Part shown: one piece after another, positions 53,864 through 62,919 of the stretch
Layout of the letters: each line of letters starts with the position of its first letter
Numbering within the stretch: the first letter of the stretch is position 1
Source: Planotetraspora silvatica
GTDB taxonomy: Bacteria; Actinomycetota; Actinomycetes; Streptosporangiales; Streptosporangiaceae
Assembly (NCBI RefSeq): GCF_016863315.1
Contig: NZ_BOOQ01000006.1
Span: 32,235-96,234 of the forward strand
Direction of reading: 5' to 3'
DNA length: 64,000 bases
Translations under genes and position numbers: made by a program
Notes under the pieces: generated by a model
What the model was told of the DNA's origin: nothing
The model's input: only the letters and a program-made list of their open reading frames with translations
The model's database searches: none

Positions 53864-54826
53864 TCAGCTCCAGGCCAGCGAGCCGCGCCGGGCCCAGTAG
53901 AGGTCCGGATCCTCGGTCATCGCGGCCAGCCGCCTTTCCAGCCCGTCGTCCCACGGGACCGCGGCGGACTTCAGGTTGTCCCGCAGTTGGGCCGTGGACG
54001 CCGCGCCGCTCAGAACGGTCGTGACCCATGGCCGCGCGAGCACGGCGGCGAGCGCCAGCGCGTCCGCGGAAACGCCCAGGTCTCGAGCGGCCGCCGCGAG
54101 TGCCGCGGGCGCCGCGCGGGGCGTCAGCCGGCCGTTCGCCACGCCCTCCTTGATGATCACACCGAGTCCGGCCGCGTGCGCCCGGGCCAGAGCGGATCCC
54201 GCTGAGCGCTCCAGCAGGTTCCAGGTCGACTGCACCGTGTCGAAGACCCCGGTGTCGACCGCCCGGTCGATGGTCTCGGCCTGCCGTGGGCCAGTGGTCG
54301 ACAGCCCGACCGCGACGCCCTCCGCCCGCAGGGTGCTCAGCGAGCCGAGGACGTCATCGTCGTCGAGCACTCCGCTCTCCACGGTCGCCGAATGGATCTG
54401 GTAGAGCGACAGGTGCTCGCCGAGTAGTTCGAGTGTCTCGTCGAGCTGACGGCGCAGCTGTTCCGCGTGCAGGTCCTTGACCTCATGGCGCTCCGCGTCC
54501 AGCCGCCAGTCGCCGACGTATTCGTATCCCCACTTCGACCCGATCGTCGCGGCGCCCGGGGCGATCCCCCTGTCGTGCAGCCAGCCGGCGAGGAACTCCT
54601 CGGCCCTGCCGTACGAGCGGGCGGCGTCGAAGTAGCGCACTCCGGCCGCCCATGCGGCGTCGAGCACGGCCCAGCTCCGCGCGCGCATCGCGGCCACGCT
54701 TCGATCCTCGCCGAGGTCCTCGTCGCGGCCGAGCGTGATGTAGGCCGGGCGGCCGACCGCGGCCAGGCCGAAGCCGACCGAGGTGACCATCAGTCTCGTA
54801 CGGCCGAGCGGACGTTCAGCGGGCAT
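53864..54826 (-). CDS. Aldo/keto reductase, next to glpK
   Basis: In this 320-aa AKR, the tetrad is visible: Asp and Tyr in YFDAARSYGRAEEFL, Lys in IGSKWGYEY and His in LYQIHSATVES. It oxidises or reduces a small sugar or aldehyde using NAD(P). The ATG at 54826 is chosen because GAGGA is 6 bases upstream; ATG 54832 overlaps the glpK stop. It follows glpK directly, so glyceraldehyde or a related C3 compound is a plausible substrate, but this is inferred only. Confidence 0.85.
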   Translation of the reverse strand: MPAERPLGRTRLMVTSVGFGLAAVGRPAYITLGRDEDLGEDRSVAAMRARSWAVLDAAWAAGVRYFDAARSYGRAEEFLAGWLHDRGIAPGAATIGSKWGYEYVGDWRLDAERHEVKDLHAEQLRRQLDETLELLGEHLSLYQIHSATVESGVLDDDDVLGSLSTLRAEGVAVGLSTTGPRQAETIDRAVDTGVFDTVQSTWNLLERSAGSALARAHAAGLGVIIKEGVANGRLTPRAAPAALAAAARDLGVSADALALAAVLARPWVTTVLSGAASTAQLRDNLKSAAVPWDDGLERRLAAMTEDPDLYWARRGSLAWS

Positions 54827-54828
54827 GG

Positions 54829-56340
54829 TCATTCCTCGTGAGGTTTGATCCAGTCGAAGGTGCGCTCGACCGCGCGTTGCCAGTTGTCGTACTCCCGGGC
54901 GCGGAGCGCCGGATCCATGGCCGGCAGCCACTGGGCGGCGCGGTGCCAGTTGCGGCGCAGACCTTCGAGGTCCGGCCAGTAGCCGACGGCGAGCCCGGCG
55001 GCGTAGGCGGCGCCGAGGGACACCGTCTCGGCGACCATGGGCCGGACCACCGGCACGTTCAGCACGTCGGCGATGAACTGCATGAGCAGGTTGTTCGCGG
55101 TCATGCCGCCGTCGACGTTCAGGGTCCGCAGATCCAGGCCGGAGTCGGCGTTCATCGCGTCGACGACCTCGCGGGTCTGCCACCCCGTCGCCTCCAGGAC
55201 GGCCCGGGCCAGATGGCCCTTGGTGATGTAGGAGGTGAGGCCGACGATGATGCCGCGCGCCTCGCTGCGCCAGTGGGGGGCGAACAGCCCGGAGAAGGCG
55301 GGCACGATGTAGCAGCCGCCGTTGTCGCCGACGGACCGGGCCATCGTCTCGATCTCGGGGGCGGTGCCGATGAGTCCCAGCCCGTCACGGAACCACTGGA
55401 CGAGTGCCCCGGTGACCGCGATGGACCCCTCCATCGCGTAGACGGCGGGCTCGTCGCCGATCTGGTAGCCGACGGTGGTCAGCAGGCCGTGGGTGGAGCG
55501 GATGGGCTCATGGCCGGTGTTGAGCAGCAGGAAGCTGCCCGTGCCGTACGTGCACTTGGCCTCGCCGACGGCGAAGCAGGTCTGCCCGAACAGCGCCGCC
55601 TGCTGGTCGCCGAGGGCGGCCGCGATGCGCACGCCGGGCATGACGCGTGTGGCCACGCCGTACGTCTGGGCCGACGGCCGGATCTCCGGCAACATGGCGC
55701 GGGGCACACCGAAGAAGTCCAGGAGCGTGTCGTCCCAGCTCAGATTGTTTATGTTCATCAAGAGCGTGCGGCTCGCGTTGGTCACGTCGGTGACGTGCAC
55801 GCCCCCGTCGGGGCCGCCGGTGAGCTTCCAGATGAGCCAGCTCTCCATCGTGCCGAACAGGACGTCGCCCCGGTCGGCGCGCTCCCGCAGGCCGGGGGTG
55901 TGGTCGAGCAGCCAGCGGATGGTGGGGGCCGAGAAGTAGGTGGCGAGGTGGAGGCCGCACAGATCCTCGACGATGTACGCGTCGGGGCGGCGGGCCAGTT
56001 CCTCCACCAGCATGTCGGTGCGGGTGTCCTGCCAGACGACGGCCCGGGTGACGGGGATCCCCGTGTGGCGGTCCCATAACACCGTCGTCTCTCGCTGGTT
56101 CGCGATGCCGACGGCGGCCACCTCTCCGGAGCCGATCCCGGCCTGCGCGAGCGCCTTCGGACCGATCTGCTCCAGGTTGCGCCAGATCTCGGTGGCGTCA
56201 TGCTCCACCCAGCCCGGGCGCGGGAAGTGCTGCTTGTGCTCGCGCTGCGTGACCGACACCAGGCGGCCGCCGTGGTCGAAGAGGATGCAGCGGGTCGAGG
56301 TCGTTCCCTGGTCGATGGACATCACATAACGCTCAGCCAC
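54829..56340 (-). CDS. glpK: Glycerol kinase, first copy
   Basis: This 503-aa FGGY kinase phosphorylates glycerol to sn-glycerol-3-phosphate. It has [54 protein letters not shown], the [16 protein letters not shown]-site loop, [13 protein letters not shown] and [20 protein letters not shown]. The GTG at 56340 has GGAGGGAGG 5 bases upstream. It follows the IclR gene by 57 bases on the same strand and precedes the aldo/keto reductase. A second glycerol kinase in the operon at 58369 is not identical, so this may serve another polyol or another condition. Confidence 0.93.
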   Translation of the reverse strand: MAERYVMSIDQGTTSTRCILFDHGGRLVSVTQREHKQHFPRPGWVEHDATEIWRNLEQIGPKALAQAGIGSGEVAAVGIANQRETTVLWDRHTGIPVTRAVVWQDTRTDMLVEELARRPDAYIVEDLCGLHLATYFSAPTIRWLLDHTPGLRERADRGDVLFGTMESWLIWKLTGGPDGGVHVTDVTNASRTLLMNINNLSWDDTLLDFFGVPRAMLPEIRPSAQTYGVATRVMPGVRIAAALGDQQAALFGQTCFAVGEAKCTYGTGSFLLLNTGHEPIRSTHGLLTTVGYQIGDEPAVYAMEGSIAVTGALVQWFRDGLGLIGTAPEIETMARSVGDNGGCYIVPAFSGLFAPHWRSEARGIIVGLTSYITKGHLARAVLEATGWQTREVVDAMNADSGLDLRTLNVDGGMTANNLLMQFIADVLNVPVVRPMVAETVSLGAAYAAGLAVGYWPDLEGLRRNWHRAAQWLPAMDPALRAREYDNWQRAVERTFDWIKPHEE

Positions 56341-56397
56341 GGTGTCCTCCCTCCGTGTCAGGCGGGCATCGGATTTCACCGGGTTCTCCGAGCGAGA

Positions 56398-57165
56398 TCA
56401 CCAGCGAGGGGCTCCGAGATCGCGCGACACCGCCCGCGCGGCGTCGCGTACGAAGGTCACGAGATCGGGCCGGGGCCGGTTGTGCGGATCGCAGAGCCGC
56501 TCGACGGGTCCCGAGATCCCCATGGCGCCGACGACCAGGCCGCCGTATCCGCGGATCGGGGCGGCCACGCTCGCCTCTCCCACGGTGGTCTCCTCGACGT
56601 CGGCGGCCCAGCCGACCTCGCGGATGCCGGACAGGGCGCGCGTGAGCTCCTTGGTCGTACGGATCGTGCGGCGGCTGAACGGCTCGAGGTCGCCGTCGGG
56701 CACGGCCGCGGCGGCGTTCGCGTCGTAGGCGAGCAGAACCTTGCCCATGGCCGTCGCGTGCATGGGCAGCAGCACGCCGACGTCCAGCGTCTGGAGGGTG
56801 TCGTCGGGCCGGAAGACGTGGTGGACCACGAGGAGCTTGCCCTGCAGATGGGTGCCGATCCGCACGGCCTCGCCGCTGCGGGCGGCGAGCGCGTCGGCCC
56901 AGTTGATCGCGCGGGACCGCAGTTCGTTGACGTCGAGGTAGCTGGTGCCGAGGTGCAGCAACGCGGCGCCGAGCTGGTATTTCCCGGTCGCCTCGTCCTG
57001 CTCCACGAAGCCGACCATCTGGAGCGTGCGCAGGATGCCGTGTGCCGTGCCCCGGGCGAGGCCCAGGGAGTTGGCGATCTCGCTGAGGCCGAGCCGCCCC
57101 GACCCCTGGGCGAGCAGGCGCAGGATGGCGGCTGCTCGCTCGATGGACTGAACTGGACCGGGCAT
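56398..57165 (-). CDS. IclR-family regulator of glycerol genes (GylR-like)
   Basis: This 255-aa protein has a winged helix-turn-helix at the N-terminus (VQSIERAAAILRLLAQGSGRL, LSEIANSLGLARGTAHGILRTL) and an IclR effector domain (MHATAMGKVLLAYD, LSGIREVGWAADVEETTVGEASVAAPIRG). The ATG at 57165 is where family-like sequence begins; an upstream ATG (57303) adds unrelated residues. In Streptomyces the gyl operon (glpF-glpK-glpD) is controlled by a divergent IclR regulator, GylR, and this gene has the same position. It is divergent from glpF, and two identical 16-bp elements lie in the 308-bp gap. Confidence 0.88.
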   Translation of the reverse strand: MPGPVQSIERAAAILRLLAQGSGRLGLSEIANSLGLARGTAHGILRTLQMVGFVEQDEATGKYQLGAALLHLGTSYLDVNELRSRAINWADALAARSGEAVRIGTHLQGKLLVVHHVFRPDDTLQTLDVGVLLPMHATAMGKVLLAYDANAAAAVPDGDLEPFSRRTIRTTKELTRALSGIREVGWAADVEETTVGEASVAAPIRGYGGLVVGAMGISGPVERLCDPHNRPRPDLVTFVRDAARAVSRDLGAPRW

Positions 57166-57193
57166 GGGGCGGATCGTATCTCCGGCGAAAAGC

Positions 57194-57356
57194 GTTCGAC
57201 AATGCCGACGCAAGATCTTGGCGTGAGGCTTTACCTCACCGGGTTTTCTTCGATGAACGACCGGCCGGGACGTTATAGACGGCAATGAAGTGGCCTGCGT
57301 CACGCAACGAGCCTAATACGGACCAGTGAGTCTGACCAGTGTTCGACAATGCCGAC
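57194..57356. promoter_or_regulatory. Two identical 16-bp elements between GylR-like gene and glpF
   Basis: GTTCGACAATGCCGAC occurs at 57194-57209 and 57341-57356, in the same orientation, 147 bp apart (fourteen helical turns). One lies 29 bp upstream of the regulator start, the other 118 bp upstream of glpF. They probably bind the IclR protein and may loop the intergenic DNA. Otherwise this 308-bp gap holds no gene. Confidence 0.65.
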
Positions 57357-57473
57357 ACTCATTCGTTGACGTACTTCACAGCGAAGCTTAACGTCCCGTT
57401 GCATCCCCTGTGGGGGTCCCAATACCACCGCCCGTCCGTGCCATTGGAGGCGGACATGGTCTTAGGAGGAGAC

Positions 57474-58313
57474 ATGGCGGAACGGTTCGCAAACCGAGGG
57501 CTGCTGGGTGAGCTGGCGGCCGAGTTCGCGGGGACGCTGATCCTCATCCTCTTCGGCACGGGCGTCGTCGCCCAGGTCGTCGGCGGCGGGATCGGCGACC
57601 ACGACAGCATCGCATGGGCGTGGGGACTCGCGGTCGTCCTCGGCGTCTACACGGCGTCCCGCGTCAGCGGCGCCCATCTCAACCCCGCGGTGACCGTGGC
57701 CCTGGCCGTCTTCAAAGGGTTCTCCTGGCGCAAGGTCCTTCCGTACGCCCTGGCGCAGACCCTCGGCGCGTTCCTCGCGGCGCTGATCGTGCGATGGAAC
57801 TACAGCGAGGTCCTGGCCAAGGTCGACCCCGGGCACACCGTCAAGACGCAGGGGGTCTTCTCGACCCTGCCGGGCAACGGCACGCTGCCGGTCCACATGT
57901 GGGGCGGCTTCCGCGACCAGATCATCGGCACCGCCATCCTCCTGTTCCTGATCCTCGCCGTCACCGATGTCCGCAACTCCGCCCCGCTCGCCAACCTGGC
58001 GCCGTTCATCGTCGGCCTGATCGTGGTGGCGATCGGCATGGCCTGGGGGACGAACGCCGGTTACGCGATCAACCCCGCCCGTGACTTCGGCCCCCGCCTC
58101 GCCTCGTTCCTGACGGGCTACGGAACCGCCTGGCGCGACCAGTACGGTGATCTCTATTTCTGGGTGCCGATCGTCGCCCCCCTGATCGGCGGCGTCATCG
58201 GTGCGGGCCTCTACCAACTTCTGGTCGACCGCTTCCTGCCGCGTGAGGGAGCGCCCGAGCCGGGCCGCACCCCGCCGCCGGCCGACTACGAGGCCGCGAC
58301 GGCCGCCCGCTGA
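57474..58313 (+). CDS. glpF: Glycerol facilitator (aquaglyceroporin)
   Basis: This 279-aa MIP-family channel has six helices and both NPA boxes: SGAHLNPAVTVALA at the first and YAINPARDFGPRLASF at the second. The Asp after the second box (NPARD) is the glycerol-channel mark. The C-terminus is a cytoplasmic Pro/Ala tail. ATG 57474 has AGGAGG just upstream; ATG 57456 also has GGAGG and would add six residues including a TTA codon. First gene of glpF-glpK-glpD, it admits glycerol by facilitated diffusion. Confidence 0.93.
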   Translation: MAERFANRGLLGELAAEFAGTLILILFGTGVVAQVVGGGIGDHDSIAWAWGLAVVLGVYTASRVSGAHLNPAVTVALAVFKGFSWRKVLPYALAQTLGAFLAALIVRWNYSEVLAKVDPGHTVKTQGVFSTLPGNGTLPVHMWGGFRDQIIGTAILLFLILAVTDVRNSAPLANLAPFIVGLIVVAIGMAWGTNAGYAINPARDFGPRLASFLTGYGTAWRDQYGDLYFWVPIVAPLIGGVIGAGLYQLLVDRFLPREGAPEPGRTPPPADYEAATAAR

Positions 58314-58368
58314 TTCCCGACCCGGTATTAGATCGGTGTGACCCCACGACACGAGAGGCAGACGAGCG

Positions 58369-59877
58369 ATGGCCGACTTCGTCGGAGCGATCGACCAGGG
58401 CACGACGAGCACCCGTTTCATGATCTTCGATCACGGCGGCAACGAGGTGGCCCGCCACCAACTGGAACACGAGCAGATCCTCCCCCAGGCGGGCTGGGTC
58501 GAGCACAACCCCACCGAGATCTGGGAGCGGACCCGCGCCGTCGCCGACACCGCGATGCGCGTGGCCGATCTGCACGCCTCCGACCTCGCCGCGCTCGGCA
58601 TCACCAACCAGCGGGAGACGGCGGTCGTGTGGGACCGCCGCACCGGCCGGCCGTACTACAACGCGATCGTCTGGCAGGACACCCGGACCGACCGCATCGC
58701 CTCGGCACTGGAGCGCGAGGGCAAGGGAGACGTCATCCGGCGTAAGGCGGGCCTGCCTCCGGCCACGTACTTCTCGGCCGGCAAGATCCAGTGGATCCTC
58801 GAGAACGTCGACGGCGTCCGCGAGGCGGCCGAGCGCGGCGACGCGATCTTCGGCAACACCGACACGTGGCTGCTGTGGAACCTCACGGGCGGCGTCGACG
58901 GCGGTGTGCACGTCACCGACCCCACCAACGCCAGCCGCACGATGCTGATGAACCTGGAAACGCTCGACTGGGACGACGAGCTGCTCTCCTTCTTCGACAT
59001 TCCCCGTCAGATGCTTCCGCAGATCAAGCCGTCGTCCAACCCCGACCTGTACGGCACCACCCGCCTGCTGGGCGGGGAGCTGGCGCTGTCCGGCGACCTC
59101 GGCGACCAGCAGGCGGCGACGGTGGGGCAGGTCTGCTTCGAGCCCGGCACCGCCAAGAACACCTACGGCACCGGCAACTTCCTGCTGCTGAACACCGGCA
59201 CCGAGCCGGTGCGCTCGCAGAACGGCCTGCTGACCACGGTCTGCTACCAGTTCGGCGACGCCAAGCCGGTCTACGCGCTGGAGGGGTCGATCGCGGTCAC
59301 GGGCTCGGCCGTGCAGTGGCTGCGCGACCAGCTCGGGATCATCTCGGGCGCCGCGCAGAGCGAGGCGCTGGCCCGGCAGGTCGAGGACAACGGCGGCGTG
59401 TACTTCGTGCCCGCCTTCTCAGGCCTGTTCGCCCCCTACTGGCGGTCGGACGCCCGCGGCGCGATCGTCGGGCTGTCGCGGTTCAACACCAACGCCCACC
59501 TGGCGCGGGCGACCCTCGAGTCGATCTGCTACCAGACCCGCGACGTCGTCGAGGCGATGCAGCAGGACTCGGGAGTCGTCCTCGACGTGCTGCGCGTCGA
59601 CGGCGGTGTGACCGCGAACGAGCTGTGCATGCAGATGCAGGCCGACATCCTCGGCGTGCCGGTGTCGAGGCCGGTCGTGGCCGAGACCACCGCGCTCGGC
59701 GCGGCCTACGCCGCCGGGCTCGCCGTCGGTTTCTGGCAGTCCACCGACGACCTCAAGCAGAACTGGAACGAGGCCCGCCGCTGGGAGAGCCAGTGGAACG
59801 ACGAGCAGCGCGAGCGCGGCTACGCCGGCTGGAAGAAGGCCGTCACCCGCACCCTCGACTGGGTCGACGTCCAGTGA
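58369..59877 (+). CDS. glpK: Glycerol kinase, operon copy
   Basis: This 502-aa FGGY kinase has [97 protein letters not shown] and [21 protein letters not shown]. The ATG at 58369 is preceded by a GAGAGGCAGACGAGCG leader. It lies 55 bp after glpF and before glpD, so it is the main operon kinase. Confidence 0.95.
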   Translation: MADFVGAIDQGTTSTRFMIFDHGGNEVARHQLEHEQILPQAGWVEHNPTEIWERTRAVADTAMRVADLHASDLAALGITNQRETAVVWDRRTGRPYYNAIVWQDTRTDRIASALEREGKGDVIRRKAGLPPATYFSAGKIQWILENVDGVREAAERGDAIFGNTDTWLLWNLTGGVDGGVHVTDPTNASRTMLMNLETLDWDDELLSFFDIPRQMLPQIKPSSNPDLYGTTRLLGGELALSGDLGDQQAATVGQVCFEPGTAKNTYGTGNFLLLNTGTEPVRSQNGLLTTVCYQFGDAKPVYALEGSIAVTGSAVQWLRDQLGIISGAAQSEALARQVEDNGGVYFVPAFSGLFAPYWRSDARGAIVGLSRFNTNAHLARATLESICYQTRDVVEAMQQDSGVVLDVLRVDGGVTANELCMQMQADILGVPVSRPVVAETTALGAAYAAGLAVGFWQSTDDLKQNWNEARRWESQWNDEQRERGYAGWKKAVTRTLDWVDVQ

Positions 59878-59883
59878 AACGTC

Positions 59884-59921
59884 GCCGGGCCGCCTGCCTG
59901 TCAGACAGACGGCGGCCCGGC
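59884..59921 (+). terminator. 11-bp-stem hairpin between glpK and glpD
   Basis: GCCGGGCCGCC (59884-59894) pairs perfectly with GGCGGCCCGGC (59911-59921), and a CTGTC/GACAG pair extends it inside the loop. It begins 7 bases after the glpK stop and ends 34 bases before glpD. It could attenuate or uncouple glpD from glpK, or protect the upstream mRNA. Confidence 0.6.
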
Positions 59922-59955
59922 ACCTCCCCTCGATCAATGAGGAGCTCTAAACACG

Positions 59956-61737
59956 ATGTCTGAATATTCGGGGCCGACTTCCGTGCCATCCCTGGAGCCG
60001 ACTCCAGGACCGTCTCGAGGGCCGGTGCTGGGACCCCGGTACCGGGCGGCGGCGCTGCGCACCCTCGGCGAGCACGAGTTCGACGTGCTCGTCGTGGGCG
60101 GCGGCGTCGTAGGGGCGGGAGCCGCGCTCGACGCGGTCTCCCGCGGACTGTCCGTCGCCCTTGTGGAGGCCCGCGATCTGGCGGCGGGCACGTCCAGCCG
60201 GTCGAGCAAGCTGATCCACGGCGGCCTGCGCTACCTGGAACAGCTCGACTTCCGGCTGGTGCGCGAGGCGCTCAAGGAGCGAGGCCTGCTGGTGACCCGG
60301 TTGGCGCCGCACCTGGTCCGGCCGGTCTCCTTCCTCTACCCGCTGACACACCGGGTCTGGGAACGGTTCTACGTCGGCGCCGGGATCACCCTGTACGACA
60401 CGCTCGCCGGGTCGTGGGGGCTGCGGCGTCACCGCCAGCTCAGCCTGCGCCGGACGCTGGAGAAGGCCCCCGCGCTGCGCAAGGACGCGCTCGTCGGCGC
60501 CATCCAGTATTACGACGCGCAGGTCGACGACGCCCGGTTCACCATGATGGTCGCCAGGACCGCCGCCCAGTACGGCGCCTGCGTCACCACGAGGACACCG
60601 GTGATCGGCTTCCTGCGCGAGGGCGCCAGGGTGACCGGGGCACGCGTGCGCGACCTGGAGAGCGGCGCCGAGATCGAGGTCAGGGCCCGGGAGGTGATCA
60701 ACGCCACCGGCGTCTGGACCGACGAACTGCAGCGGCTGGCCGGCGTGGAGGGCACCGCGACGGCCCGGCCCACCGAGGGAGTGTCCGTACGCGCGTCCAA
60801 GGGCGTGCACGTCGTCGTGCCGCGCGACCGGATCAGGCTCGACACGGGGCTCATCCTGAAGACGGAGAAGAGCGTGCTCTTCGTCATCCCGTGGGGGGCG
60901 CACTGGATCGTCGGGACCACCGACACCGCGTGGGACCTGGACAAGGCCGAGCCGTCCGCGACCAACGCGGACATCGACTACATCCTCGACCACGTCAACG
61001 CCGTCCTGAAGGACCCGCTGACCGCCGATGACATCGAGGGCGTCTACGTGGGCCTGCGCCCGCTCATCGGGCAGTCGGGCGCGAACACCGTCAAGCTCTC
61101 CCGCGAGCACGCCGTGACCAGGCCGCTCCCCGGTCTGACGGTCGTCGCGGGCGGAAAGTACACCACCTACCGGATCATGGCCGAGGACGCCGTCGACGCC
61201 GCGGTCAGGCACCTGGGCGAGGCCGTACCCGCGTCGATCACCCAGCGGGTCCCGATCATCGGCGCGGCCGGGTTCGAGGCCGTGCGCAACAACAAGAGGC
61301 GGCTCGCGGAGCGGGCCGGGCTCTCGGTCGGGCGCGTGGAGCACCTCCTGCACCGGTACGGCTCCCGCGCGGAGGAACTCCTCGAGGTCATCGGGATGGC
61401 ACCCGGTCTGGGCGACCCGATTCCGGGCGCGGAGGGCTACCTCAAGGTCGAGGCGGTGTACGCGGCCTCGCACGAGGGCGCACTGCACCTGGAGGACGTC
61501 ATGGTCCGACGCACCCGCATCTTCATCGAGGAACGCGACCACGGACTGCAGGCCTCAGCGGAGATCGCGGAACTCCTGGCGCCGATCCTCGGCTGGGACG
61601 TCGACCGGACGAAGAGGGAGATCGACGACTATCGGCAGTACGTCCAGGCCGACACCGCGTCCCGGCGGGAGCCGGACGACGCCGCCGCGAACGCCGTACG
61701 GCTGCGCGCCCTGACGCCGTCGGAAGCGGTCAGCTGA
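59956..61737 (+). CDS. glpD: Glycerol-3-phosphate dehydrogenase (FAD)
   Basis: This 593-aa enzyme oxidises sn-glycerol-3-phosphate to dihydroxyacetone phosphate and passes electrons to the quinone pool. It has the FAD Rossmann motif VLVVGGGVVGAGAALDAVSRG (about residue 38), ARDLAAGTSSRSSKLIHGGLRYLE, VINATGVWTD, FVIPWGAHWIVGTTDTAWD and a C-terminal helical domain. ATG 59956 follows GAGGAGC by about 12 bases. Third gene of the glycerol operon, with its own upstream hairpin. A strong terminator follows. Confidence 0.93.
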   Translation: MSEYSGPTSVPSLEPTPGPSRGPVLGPRYRAAALRTLGEHEFDVLVVGGGVVGAGAALDAVSRGLSVALVEARDLAAGTSSRSSKLIHGGLRYLEQLDFRLVREALKERGLLVTRLAPHLVRPVSFLYPLTHRVWERFYVGAGITLYDTLAGSWGLRRHRQLSLRRTLEKAPALRKDALVGAIQYYDAQVDDARFTMMVARTAAQYGACVTTRTPVIGFLREGARVTGARVRDLESGAEIEVRAREVINATGVWTDELQRLAGVEGTATARPTEGVSVRASKGVHVVVPRDRIRLDTGLILKTEKSVLFVIPWGAHWIVGTTDTAWDLDKAEPSATNADIDYILDHVNAVLKDPLTADDIEGVYVGLRPLIGQSGANTVKLSREHAVTRPLPGLTVVAGGKYTTYRIMAEDAVDAAVRHLGEAVPASITQRVPIIGAAGFEAVRNNKRRLAERAGLSVGRVEHLLHRYGSRAEELLEVIGMAPGLGDPIPGAEGYLKVEAVYAASHEGALHLEDVMVRRTRIFIEERDHGLQASAEIAELLAPILGWDVDRTKREIDDYRQYVQADTASRREPDDAAANAVRLRALTPSEAVS

Positions 61738-61802
61738 TCACAGGCTGACCCGCCGGGCCACCGGGGACGGCGGTGGCGGCGGGCCCGTCCGGCATCGCGA
61801 AA

Positions 61803-61839
61803 GGGGGCCGGCGATCGACACATGCGATCGCCGGCCCCC
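61803..61839. terminator. 15-bp perfect hairpin between convergent glpD and AKR
   Basis: GGGGGCCGGCGATCG (61803-61817) and CGATCGCCGGCCCCC (61825-61839) are perfect complements with a 7-base loop. It lies 66 bases after glpD and 41 bases from the stop of the convergent AKR gene, so it can terminate both transcripts. No T-run, as is common in these genomes. Confidence 0.85.
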
Positions 61840-61879
61840 CTCCGTATGCCCGGTCCTATGCGGTCACCGGTTCACGTGC

Positions 61880-62740
61880 TCAGTTGGCGTCCAGCCGGGC
61901 GAGCTCGTCCGCGGACAGCTTGAGGTCGACGGCCTTGGCCGAGTCGCGGGCCGTCTCCGGACGCGAGGAACCGGGGATGGGGATCACGACCGGGGCCTTG
62001 GCCAGCAGCCACGCCAGGCAGACCTGCTGCGGGCTCACGCCGTGCTCCTGTGCCACCTCCGCGAAGGGGGCGAAGCGGGAGCCCAGCTCGCCCGCGCGTG
62101 AGATGCCGCCGAGCGGGGCCCACGGCAGGAAGGCGATGCCCAGCTCCGCGCACAGGTCCAGCTCGGGCTCGCTCGAGCGGAAGGCGGGGGAGAACTGGTT
62201 CTGCACGCTCACCAGCCGGCCGCCGAGGACCTCGTTCGCCGTGCGGATCTGCTCGGGGTTCGCGTTCGAGATGCCGGCCATGCGGATCTTCCCCGCGTCC
62301 AGCAGGTCGCGGACCGCGCCGACGGAGTCCTCGTACGGAACGGTCGGGTCGGGGCGGTGGAACTGGTACAGCCCGATCGCGTCCACGCCCAGCCGCTTCA
62401 GCGAGGCGTCCGCGGCCTGCCTGATGTGCTCGGGCGATCCGTCGACCGTCCAGGAGCCGTCGCCCGGGCGGAGGTGGCCGCCCTTGGTGGCGACCAGCAC
62501 CTCGGAGGCGTCGCCGCCGTAGCTCGCCAGCGCCCGTGCGATCAGGGACTCGTTGTGGCCGACCTCATCCGCGTGGATGTGGTAGGCGTCCGCGGTGTCG
62601 ATCAGAGTCACGCCTGCGTCGAGCGCCGCGTGGATGGCTGCGATCGAGCGCGACTCGTCCGGCCGGCCTTCGATCGACATGGGCATACCGCCGAGGCCGA
62701 TCGCGCCGACCTGGACGTCGCCGATGTTGCGGGTCTGCAT
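61880..62740 (-). CDS. Aldo/keto reductase
   Basis: This 286-aa AKR has the tetrad in DTADAYHIHADEVGHNE (Asp, Tyr), VLVATKGGHLRPG (Lys) and GLYQFHRPDP (His). An AIGLGGMPMSIEGRPDE start and a VIPIPGSSRPETARDS C-terminal cofactor loop fit the AKR family that uses NADP. ATG 62740. The natural substrate is unknown. It lies opposite glpD and shares no operon with it. Confidence 0.88.
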   Translation of the reverse strand: MQTRNIGDVQVGAIGLGGMPMSIEGRPDESRSIAAIHAALDAGVTLIDTADAYHIHADEVGHNESLIARALASYGGDASEVLVATKGGHLRPGDGSWTVDGSPEHIRQAADASLKRLGVDAIGLYQFHRPDPTVPYEDSVGAVRDLLDAGKIRMAGISNANPEQIRTANEVLGGRLVSVQNQFSPAFRSSEPELDLCAELGIAFLPWAPLGGISRAGELGSRFAPFAEVAQEHGVSPQQVCLAWLLAKAPVVIPIPGSSRPETARDSAKAVDLKLSADELARLDAN

Positions 62741-62873
62741 CTGAATCCCCCAAAAACGACACGTACTCTTCTGTTCCTCCGCGGGCCGGAGAGGCCCCGG
62801 CTCGCGGAGGACGGGTCTCGTTCGACTCTAGTGATTGAAATCCGGAGTATCACGCCGGGCCCCGGCATCCGAA

Positions 62874-62919
62874 TCAGGCGAGGATCCGCACCGGGTTCAG
62901 GCGAGGATCCGCACGGGGT
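62874..62919. repeat. 23-bp tandem duplication at the 3' end of the E2 gene
   Basis: 62874-62896 and 62897-62919 are 22 of 23 positions identical and adjacent. The inner copy holds the E2 gene's last codons and stop (VRILA, TCA at 62897). Confidence 0.9.
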
